Assembly: GCA_026986655.1 (NCBI GenBank)
Contig: JALSOD010000160.1
Location: 1-11,184, forward strand
Length of the DNA stretch: 11,184 nt
Direction of reading: 5' to 3'
DNA from: Caldifarciminota bacterium
Lineage (GTDB): Bacteria > Hydrothermota > Hydrothermia > B15-G9 > WFZT01
A model generated the notes under the pieces. That model made no database searches. It saw nothing but the letters and a program-made list of their open reading frames with translations, and was not told where the DNA came from. A program made the position numbers and the translations under genes. This document shows, piece after piece, positions 1-6,322 of the stretch (within the stretch, counting starts at the first letter, position 1; each line of letters begins with the position of its first letter).

Positions 1-2280
1 AAAGAATACAAGGCTCAGCGCCCTCCAATGCCCTCAGAACTTTCCATGAATCTCCAGTGGATTAAGGAGATTGGAGAAGGATTTGGAATTTCAATCTACG
101 AGCTACCTGGATATGAGGCCGATGATGTGCTGGTTACCCTTGCAAAGAAAGCCGTTGAAAGAGGGATGGACGTTGTAATTGTAACCAGTGATAAGGATTT
201 GCTTCAGGTTGTGAGTGACAAGATACATATTCTTGATACGCGACCAAAACAGGATGTACTTTACACACCGGAGAAGGTGAAGGAGAAATTTGGCATACCG
301 CCTGAGAAAATTCCTGATCTTCTTGCTCTCATGGGGGACCAGATTGACAACATCCCGGGAGTACCGGGGATTGGCGAGAAGACCGCAATCAACCTTATCA
401 ATGAGTTTGGCTCACTTGAAAATCTTTATGAAAACATCGATAAGGTGAGAAGGAAAAATATCAGGGAGAATCTTTTAAATTTCAAAGATCAGGTCTTTAT
501 GGCAAGGGAGCTTGCCAAACTGGACGTCGACTCACCTGTAGAGCTTGATCTTGAAAAACTGAAATTGAAAGAGCCTGACAGGGGCAAACTTTTCTCAATT
601 TTTAGGAGACTGGAATTTACGAGTTTGATGAAGGAAATGGCACGTCGTCCCGATGGAATTGAGATCGTGGAATCTGATCCAGAAATTGAAGATGGATTTG
701 CTGTAAGTGTGGGGAATAATCATGCCTTTGCAGGAAGTCATCCTCAAAAAATATTTAAATTTGATGCGAGGAAACTCCCCGAACTTTTAAAGAAAAAACC
801 ACGCTGGTCTTTTGATTCAAAGGGTGTTTACAAGGCACTTCTAAAATCTGGCACAAGACCGGAGGTTTTCGACTTTGACATGAAACTTGCCGACTATTTG
901 ATGGAGCCTGAGCGACCCAAGTATGATTCAGCATACCTTGCAATGCATTATCTCGGCCTGGCATTTGAGCAGGATGAACCAGAGGCACCCGCCTATGAAG
1001 TTTCCCTTGTCCTTCAAACTCGGGAGCATATAGAGAAAGAGTTAAAAGAACTTGGTCTTTCAAAACTCTACAGAGAGATTGAACTTCCCCTTGCCTATGT
1101 TCTTGCCAGAATGGAAAATCGCGGGATTCTCCTTGACAGAAAAAGATTGAAAAAACTTGATGTAGAAATCCAGAAACAATTATTGAAACTTGAGCAAAAA
1201 ATTTATGAGCTTGCAGGTACTAAATTCAATATAAACTCTCCCAAGCAACTTTCACATATACTTTTTGAGAGGCTCAAACTTCCACCGCTAAAGAAGACAA
1301 AGTCGGGATATTCCACGGATGCTGAGGTCTTATCAAAACTTGCCGCTATCCATGAACTACCAAAGACAATACTTGAATTCCGTGAGCTCTACAAGGTCAG
1401 GTCTACCTATGTTCTTTCTCTTCTGGAACTTCAGGACCCGGAAACTGGTAGAATCTATCCAACCTACAACCAGACAGGAACTGCTACTGGAAGGATTTCA
1501 TGTACAAATCCGAACATACAGAACATTCCTATACGTGGTGATATTGGCAGAATGGTGAGAGATGCCTTTGTGGCTCCTGAAGATTACGTTTTAATATCAG
1601 CAGATTACTCTCAAATAGAGCTCAGGATACTTGCGCACATCTCTGGTGATGAGAATTTGAAGAAGGCATTTTTAGGTGGTGAAGACATCCACAGGCAAAC
1701 GGCAGCCCTGATTACCGGGAAATCGCCCGAAGAGATTGACGAGAACGATAGAAGACGTGCAAAAGTTGTGAATTTTGGTATAGCGTACGGTATGAGTCCA
1801 TTCGGGCTTGCGAAGGAGCTTGGCATATCGAATGAAGAGGCTGCTGGTATTATTTTGAACTACTTCCTTTCATATCCCCGGGTGAAGGAATGGATTGACA
1901 GAACATTGAAAGAGGCCCGTGAGAAGAAATACGTTACCACCATAATGGGGCGGCGTAGATACGTTTACAATATAAATCACCCCAACCGTCAGATCAGGGA
2001 ATTTTTCGAAAGAATAGCGATAAATGCACCGATACAGGGCTCCGCGGCTGACCTCATAAAGAAGGCCATGATAGATGTGAATGATGCCTTTGAAAAGGAA
2101 GGGCTTGATGCGCACCTGATAATTCAAGTCCACGACGAGCTACTTGTTGAAGTGCACCAGAAAGACTTTGAAAGGGCGAAGGAAATCATTCGCGGTAAAA
2201 TGGAGAATGCCATCAAGCTTAATGTTCCGATAGTGGTGGATATAGGATGGGGACATACATGGCTTGAAGCCCACGGATAA
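1..2280 (+). CDS. polA: DNA polymerase I, 5' end outside window
   Basis: Family A DNA polymerase for Okazaki-fragment maturation and repair. The frame is open from base 1 (KEYKAQRPPMP), which matches E. coli PolA near residue 78, so about 75 N-terminal residues are missing and the full protein would be near 835 aa, Taq-like in size. The 5' nuclease domain is visible: the ADD metal ligands (nt 118-126), TSDKD (nt 184-198) and a helix-hairpin-helix GVPGIGEKT (around nt 358-384). The polymerase domain has motif A DYSQIELR (around nt 1603-1626), O-helix motif B with R, K, NFG and YG (around nt 1751-1792) and motif C QVHDE (around nt 2124-2138). The O-helix Phe that disfavours dideoxynucleotides is kept. 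The central 3'-5' exonuclease domain (around nt 650-1060) is short and lacks the DxE motif and the YxxxD motif, so proofreading is probably lost. The stop TAA lies 2 bases from the stop of the convergent CvpA gene. Confidence 0.97.
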   Translation, partial: KEYKAQRPPMPSELSMNLQWIKEIGEGFGISIYELPGYEADDVLVTLAKKAVERGMDVVIVTSDKDLLQVVSDKIHILDTRPKQDVLYTPEKVKEKFGIPPEKIPDLLALMGDQIDNIPGVPGIGEKTAINLINEFGSLENLYENIDKVRRKNIRENLLNFKDQVFMARELAKLDVDSPVELDLEKLKLKEPDRGKLFSIFRRLEFTSLMKEMARRPDGIEIVESDPEIEDGFAVSVGNNHAFAGSHPQKIFKFDARKLPELLKKKPRWSFDSKGVYKALLKSGTRPEVFDFDMKLADYLMEPERPKYDSAYLAMHYLGLAFEQDEPEAPAYEVSLVLQTREHIEKELKELGLSKLYREIELPLAYVLARMENRGILLDRKRLKKLDVEIQKQLLKLEQKIYELAGTKFNINSPKQLSHILFERLKLPPLKKTKSGYSTDAEVLSKLAAIHELPKTILEFRELYKVRSTYVLSLLELQDPETGRIYPTYNQTGTATGRISCTNPNIQNIPIRGDIGRMVRDAFVAPEDYVLISADYSQIELRILAHISGDENLKKAFLGGEDIHRQTAALITGKSPEEIDENDRRRAKVVNFGIAYGMSPFGLAKELGISNEEAAGIILNYFLSYPRVKEWIDRTLKEAREKKYVTTIMGRRRYVYNINHPNRQIREFFERIAINAPIQGSAADLIKKAMIDVNDAFEKEGLDAHLIIQVHDELLVEVHQKDFERAKEIIRGKMENAIKLNVPIVVDIGWGHTWLEAHG

Positions 2281-2282
2281 AG

Positions 2283-2753
2283 TTAAAGTTTTTTAAGCAA
2301 CTGCCCAATAGTGTCACAGACGTAATGTGCAATTTCCCCTCTTGTCAAAATTGGTTGTAAAACAGGAACACGCGAAAGAATGAAGATCACAAATCCCCCC
2401 AATAAAAATCCCTCTGCAGCTCCTGCAAATAGTCCAAAGATTCTATCGATGATTGATAAAGCAAGGGCTTTAAAAATTTTTGCAAGGATCTCTCCAATGA
2501 TAATCATGGATATGAAAAAGAGAAAGAAAACGGCCAGAAATCCAACTATCTTGTGATAAATGGGATGATTCACTCTCAAACCTTTAATAACATGGTATAT
2601 CCAGTCGTTATATTTAAGTCCAAGAACTATACCACCGAAAATCCCAAGTAGCGAGAATACTTCTTTTATAATTCCTCTGAAAAGTCCCCTTATAGCAAAG
2701 ATAGCTACCATAGAAATCACGAATAAATCAGCGATAGTGAATTGGTAGTTCAG
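2283..2753 (-). CDS. CvpA-family integral membrane protein, probable CTG start
   Basis: Small inner-membrane protein of the CvpA (colicin V production) family, whose biochemical role is not settled. The product is 156 aa from the chosen CTG at 2753-2751. Its N-terminus, MNYQFTIADLFVIS then RGLFRGIIKEVFSLLG, follows the family pattern of a short polar start, a first helix and an R-G-x-x-[KR]-G motif. About four hydrophobic segments are visible, the strongest being VGFLAVFFLFFISMIIIGEI and GFLLGGFVIFIL, with the polar family motif IDRIFGLFAGAAEG between them. The next standard start, GTG at 2720, would remove 11 residues of the first segment and has no Shine-Dalgarno. The CTG has GGAGGTGATC about 10 bases upstream and forms a CTGA overlap with the stop of the phosphoesterase gene. 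It is the last gene of the minus-strand run. The family call is firm; the start is inferred. Confidence 0.82.
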   Translation of the reverse strand: MNYQFTIADLFVISMVAIFAIRGLFRGIIKEVFSLLGIFGGIVLGLKYNDWIYHVIKGLRVNHPIYHKIVGFLAVFFLFFISMIIIGEILAKIFKALALSIIDRIFGLFAGAAEGFLLGGFVIFILSRVPVLQPILTRGEIAHYVCDTIGQLLKKL

Positions 2754-3244
2754 AACTCGATCACCTCCGCCTTCAAACTATCAAGATCAAGAACTGCAAA
2801 GGTCCTTCTACCGGTGAGGTAACCGCACGCTTCACCCGGATTCAAGATCAGGGTTTCCCCAATTTTCCTGTTATCAATTTTGTGAAGATGACCGTAAAGG
2901 ATGATATCAAAATCGCCCGAGCGTGCAAGAGATTCCACCGCAATCGGCTCATGCATCATAATAATTTTTCTGCCTTGAATCTCAAGAATAACAGGCTTGA
3001 GCTCATAGAATTCAAAGCCGTTTGCCTCAAATTTTTTCTTCAGGTAAAATTTTTCTCCATCGTTGTTCCCGATTATGATTTTTAGATCACCCGTATAAAC
3101 TTCTCTGATAAAGTCTGATACAAAAGGTGAAATTATATCTCCCAGGTGGAGTGTGAGAGTAATACCCATTCCCTCAATTTGTTTAAATGCTTCCTGAATT
3201 GCGGTCTTATTGTCATGTGTATCAGAAATAACAGCGATTTTCAT
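2750..3244 (-). CDS. MJ0936/YfcE-type metallophosphoesterase
   Basis: Cytoplasmic calcineurin-like phosphoesterase of the small YfcE/MJ0936 class, a two-metal phosphodiesterase; the natural substrate is unknown. The product is 164 aa, usual for the class. Metal-binding motifs are in order: D8-x-H10 (SDTHDN), G35-D36 (LGDI), GNNDG at 59-63, H98 (MMHEP) and GHLH at 118-121. They are followed by the subfamily block NPGEACGYLTG (135-145), close to archaeal MJ0936 as I recall it. The usual HGH after the fifth strand is HEP here, so the first His stays but the second is Pro. The start is the ATG at 3244-3242, preceded by AGGAGGT, and it forms an ATGA overlap with the stop of the nucleotidyltransferase gene. 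An upstream in-frame TTG at 3268 would add eight residues and has no such support. Confidence 0.9.
   Translation of the reverse strand: MKIAVISDTHDNKTAIQEAFKQIEGMGITLTLHLGDIISPFVSDFIREVYTGDLKIIIGNNDGEKFYLKKKFEANGFEFYELKPVILEIQGRKIIMMHEPIAVESLARSGDFDIILYGHLHKIDNRKIGETLILNPGEACGYLTGRRTFAVLDLDSLKAEVIEF
2759..2768 (-). promoter_or_regulatory. Strong Shine-Dalgarno deciding the CvpA start
   Basis: On the minus strand GGAGGTGATC is a perfect match to the 16S rRNA tail. It lies inside the last codons of the phosphoesterase gene (Ala-Glu-Val-Ile). The only start-like codon at workable distance in the CvpA frame is CTG at 2753-2751; GTG at 2720 is over 40 bases away. That placement supports the non-ATG start, although the sequence also has to encode the upstream protein. 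Confidence 0.6.
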
Positions 3245-4662
3245 TTCTGACCTCCTTTTACAAGCCACTTCTCTTCAACATATTTTAATGCATCCTCACG
3301 AGATTTTATTATCCCTTCGGCCGAAAGGTCATCAATTTCGTCTAAAATCTTTTTAAAAAGTGGAGATGGTTCAAGACCAAGATTGATTAAGTCATGTCCT
3401 GTTAGCAGTCTCTCTCTCCTCCTTTTCTTCTCTTCTAATATTTCGACCATCATTTTGAGTAATTTTTTATGTCCTTCGTACATTCCTTCCTGTGGAGGAC
3501 TTGCCATTGCATCGGCAAAGGCGAAAAGAATCAAAGGGAAAGCAAGATCTCCGTACTTCCTCATAAATCTATTGACAGCCCTTCTTGTTCTGTCGCTATC
3601 TCTTGAAATAAGATGTGGGTGCATGTGGGAGCGTACAAATTGGACCAGTGTGTCTTTTTCAAAATTTGAAAATTTAAATCTTTCTGCAATTCCCTCAACA
3701 GTGACACTTCCTTCCTTGTCATGACCGTAAAAGTGGGTTTTACCCTCCTCATCCTTCGTCAGTGTCGAAGGTTTTGCAATATCATGGAAAAGTGCACCAA
3801 GTAGCATGAGTGCACGCCATTGTGGAGATTCGATATATTTTCTAAAGTACTGACTATATGGTGATAACCAGTTGATTTCCTCCAGATTTTTCATGAGAAA
3901 ATGGAGCTTTTTTACGGCCAGTATGGTGTGCTCAAGTAGATTTTGCTTCCCATAATAGACCTGCCAGGTATCTTTTAGAGGTAATAATTCAGGGAAGAGG
4001 ACGAATAAAACTTCTGTTTTGACCAGATTATCAAGAGCTACAGGAAGGCATTTACCGGAAAATATTTGAAAAATTTCGTAATGGATGCGTTCTGCTGCCA
4101 CTTCCCTGATGTCATCTTTCAATTGAATGATCCAATTTTCAGTATTTTTTTCAAAATTAAAGCAGAGTTTGGAGATGAATCTAAAACCACGTAGGATTCT
4201 TAAAGGGTCATCCTCCAGGTTTTGCCTTGAAAGTGTCCTGATAATTTTCCTTTTAAGATCAGCAACTCCCCCGTAAGGATCTACAAGTTTTTGGGGATTA
4301 TCGAAGCAAACAGCCATAGAATTGATAATATAATCCCTCCCTGCAAGGTCTTCTTCAATATTACTTCCCCTCATTGCTGATACATCTATCCATGTATTTT
4401 TACCCATAATTATTCTGTATTCATCGATATTCTCTTTTAGGGTGATATATCTTTTCCCGAATTTTATACTGAATTCTTCGAGAAAATCCAGTACATTGCC
4501 TTTTATAGTTAAGTCCAGGTCGTATTCAACATCGGTAAGATTATTTGGGAAATCATCAGGAAGACGATAATTGTTAGCAAGAAGGGTGTCTCTCAGGAAT
4601 CCGCCAACAAGACAGACCTTATCTCCGTATTTTTTTAAAAATTCAATGATTTCTTGATACAT
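3241..4662 (-). CDS. cca: CCA-adding-type tRNA nucleotidyltransferase with HD domain
   Basis: Class II nucleotidyltransferase that adds or repairs the 3' CCA of tRNA, or part of it, in the cytoplasm. The product is 473 aa. Numbering from ATG at 4662-4660, the head domain shows GGFLRD (20-25) and the catalytic D48-x-D50 in YDLDLTI. GRDYIINSMA (108-117), DPYGG and DLKRKIIRTL, then EDDPLRILRGFRF (150-162) and ERIHYEIF follow. The C-terminal half holds an HD domain: H245, H293-D294 (LFHDIAKP), H314-D315 and the SHMHPH run. It ends with the family tail LLTGHDLINLGLEPSPLFKKIL. An in-frame TTG at 4677 would add five residues inside the upstream gene; the ATG one base after that gene's TAA is preferred, although its ribosome site is weak. 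Motifs alone do not separate full CCA addition from CC-only, A-only or poly(A) activity. Confidence 0.9.
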   Translation of the reverse strand: MYQEIIEFLKKYGDKVCLVGGFLRDTLLANNYRLPDDFPNNLTDVEYDLDLTIKGNVLDFLEEFSIKFGKRYITLKENIDEYRIIMGKNTWIDVSAMRGSNIEEDLAGRDYIINSMAVCFDNPQKLVDPYGGVADLKRKIIRTLSRQNLEDDPLRILRGFRFISKLCFNFEKNTENWIIQLKDDIREVAAERIHYEIFQIFSGKCLPVALDNLVKTEVLFVLFPELLPLKDTWQVYYGKQNLLEHTILAVKKLHFLMKNLEEINWLSPYSQYFRKYIESPQWRALMLLGALFHDIAKPSTLTKDEEGKTHFYGHDKEGSVTVEGIAERFKFSNFEKDTLVQFVRSHMHPHLISRDSDRTRRAVNRFMRKYGDLAFPLILFAFADAMASPPQEGMYEGHKKLLKMMVEILEEKKRRRERLLTGHDLINLGLEPSPLFKKILDEIDDLSAEGIIKSREDALKYVEEKWLVKGGQK

Positions 4663-4663
4663 T

Positions 4664-6193
4664 TTACTTGAGGACAATGAGCTTTTTTAGTATGGATTTC
4701 TCCCCCATCAAAGCACGTATAAAATATGTGCCGGGTTTAAGGTCTTCGGTGTTGAAAAGTAACCTGTGTGTACCTGCTTCTTTATATCCAGAATCTATCA
4801 GGTAAAGTGTTTGTCCACCAGGGTTAATTAGCTCTATCTTAACGAAACAAGGGGTTTTTACATCGTATTCGAGTGAAACGAGTGCTCCTGTTGGATTTGG
4901 GTAGAGTTTTAAAAGTCCGGTATCCGGGACCACTTCCTGGCCGGATAGTGCCTTCTCTGTCTGGGAGAACTTGTAAGTGGTATCAGTTTTTAGATCGTAG
5001 GCAACAGTGATCGTGGAATCTGGCCAGTAAATCTCAAGGGAATCTATCTCACCTGAAACACCAAAGCTGACGGTTTTACCTTTGAAAATTCTTGTCGCTA
5101 TTCCAGCGTCAGAATACATCTTCAGTATGGAACCCCAGGAAGCAGAGACAGGGTAAAGCTTTATATTAAGGTAATTGCGTCTCTCCGACTGATTCATCGC
5201 TATATCGAGCTTATTCTGGTTGTAAAAGACAAGATCAGGCAGATTGTCAGAATTTAAGTCAACAGACCTGAGTATAGTTGCGCTACCCACCTCATCAGAA
5301 AGTGAGAGATAATTGTTTAATTCAAAGGAAAATTCCCCACGATTCTGGTAAATTACAAGACTGTTATCTCTCAAAAGCATGGCAATGTCAAGATAGGAAT
5401 CCATGTCGTAGTCTTCAACCGCGAAGTCCCTGACATTCGTCACTGTGAATTGAATGGAATCATCGTAAATGTAGAACTCACCTTCCTTGTTCAAAACAAG
5501 AATGTCCATCTTTCCATCGTTGTTCATGTCATAAACCGAGACCTTTTGGGATTTTGTGAACGGAAAATTGAACAATACCTGTGCCGGAACGTTCTTTTCC
5601 TTTCTCAAAACCTTAATACCTGACGGCGATTGGAGCAGGTAGTTGATAATTTCTCCGTTGTGTGAAAGTGGTACGATATGGTAACTCAGGAAATTTATTG
5701 CCATGGGTACAAATTCTAAACCGCCCTCGTTGAGAAAAACCACATCTCCGTCTGTTGGATTGGACACATAGATATCAAGCATGCCATCCTGGTTAAAGTC
5801 TATGATAGATATGGTGGAAAAGTTAGATGACACAAGAGTGTGTGAAAATGCCATAGAAAAACCCTCAATGCCAGAATTTTTGAAAACGACGATTTGGTTC
5901 CTATTTACAAGCAAAATGATATCATCAAGCCCATCCCCATTGATATCATAAACGATAAAATCTGTAATATGCGGCATTGAGATAGTCCTCAAAGGAATTC
6001 CTATAAAGAGGTTGGGACCATTATTCTTGAAAATATTTATCCCTTGATCATTTGAAACAACGATATCCACGCTACCATCTTTGTTAATATCATCGAAAAT
6101 TACTTTATTGATCTGACCAACATTTATCTCCTTTGTGATCGAGAAATTGGGGAGATTGGAGAAGATAAAAAATAGTGATAAAATCAATTCCAT
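4664..6193 (-). CDS. Secreted FG-GAP/VCBS-repeat protein with ASPIC domain and type IX-style sorting tail
   Basis: Probably an exported or cell-surface beta-propeller protein; its ligand is unknown. The product is 509 aa. The N-terminus is hydrophobic (LILSLFFIF, residues 3-11) like a signal peptide but has no basic n-region. Six calcium-loop-type DxNxDGxxD motifs follow: D35-D43, D83-D91, D132-D140, D222-D230, a variant at 261-269 and D312-D320. This spacing is typical of FG-GAP/VCBS blades. Residues about 340-408 resemble the ASPIC/UnbV domain of CRTAC1-like proteins (VSFGVSGEIDSLEIYWPDS). Residues about 427-509 look like a Por/type IX C-terminal sorting domain (LKLYPNPTGA, then LKPGTYFIRAL and a basic KKLIVLK end). 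The ATG at 6193 is the first possible start, because a TAA lies five codons upstream in frame, and it has no clear Shine-Dalgarno. The gene leads the minus-strand run, one base from the cca start. Confidence 0.83.
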   Translation of the reverse strand: MELILSLFFIFSNLPNFSITKEINVGQINKVIFDDINKDGSVDIVVSNDQGINIFKNNGPNLFIGIPLRTISMPHITDFIVYDINGDGLDDIILLVNRNQIVVFKNSGIEGFSMAFSHTLVSSNFSTISIIDFNQDGMLDIYVSNPTDGDVVFLNEGGLEFVPMAINFLSYHIVPLSHNGEIINYLLQSPSGIKVLRKEKNVPAQVLFNFPFTKSQKVSVYDMNNDGKMDILVLNKEGEFYIYDDSIQFTVTNVRDFAVEDYDMDSYLDIAMLLRDNSLVIYQNRGEFSFELNNYLSLSDEVGSATILRSVDLNSDNLPDLVFYNQNKLDIAMNQSERRNYLNIKLYPVSASWGSILKMYSDAGIATRIFKGKTVSFGVSGEIDSLEIYWPDSTITVAYDLKTDTTYKFSQTEKALSGQEVVPDTGLLKLYPNPTGALVSLEYDVKTPCFVKIELINPGGQTLYLIDSGYKEAGTHRLLFNTEDLKPGTYFIRALMGEKSILKKLIVLK

Positions 6194-6202
6194 AGTGGTA
6201 TT

Positions 6203-6231
6203 ATCTTAATTTTTTACGACTGATATTTCAA
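6203..6231 (-). promoter_or_regulatory. Possible promoter of the minus-strand operon
   Basis: On the minus strand, TTGAAA (6231-6226) and TAAGAT (6208-6203) are separated by 17 bases and match the -35/-10 consensus at 5 of 6 and 4 of 6 positions. The -10 would end nine bases before the ATG at 6193, implying a leaderless or nearly leaderless mRNA, which fits the missing ribosome site. The AT-rich context makes chance matches easy, so this is tentative. Confidence 0.3.
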
Positions 6232-6288
6232 CACAGGTGTCTTATTCTGGCTGTTTAAAACTCAATGGTTGGTATCAAGATTTTGCTT

Positions 6289-6294
6289 TATAAT
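6289..6294 (+). promoter_or_regulatory. Candidate -10 box for aconitase
   Basis: A consensus TATAAT lies 28 bases before the aconitase ATG. It would start transcription around 6301 and leave a leader of about 20 bases containing the Shine-Dalgarno. There is no good -35 at 17 bases; TTGGTA at 6269-6274 is only 14 bases away. The -35 is therefore weak or the promoter relies on an activator. Confidence 0.45.
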
Positions 6295-6322
6295 TCAAAA
6301 AAAATTGCCTGGAGGTAAAAGA

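Noticed and set aside
755..1063. 102-codon open frame opposite polA
   Set aside because: It lies over the degenerate exonuclease domain but is a shadow of the continuous polA frame.
3245..3268. TTG start extending the phosphoesterase by eight residues
   Set aside because: The ATG at 3244 directly begins the canonical MKIAVISDTH strand and has AGGAGGT in front of it.
3383..3724. 113-codon open frame on the plus strand inside cca
   Set aside because: It is antisense to well-conserved HD-domain coding sequence and has no recognisable motifs.
4663..4677. TTG start extending the nucleotidyltransferase by five residues into the FG-GAP gene
   Set aside because: No better ribosome site, and MYQEIIEFLKKYG from the ATG already matches a normal family N-terminus.
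6269..6322. TTG start extending aconitase by 18 residues
   Set aside because: The added residues do not resemble AcnA N-termini, the TTG has no ribosome site, and the stretch covers the likely -10 box. The ATG at 6323 has GGAGGT at ideal spacing.
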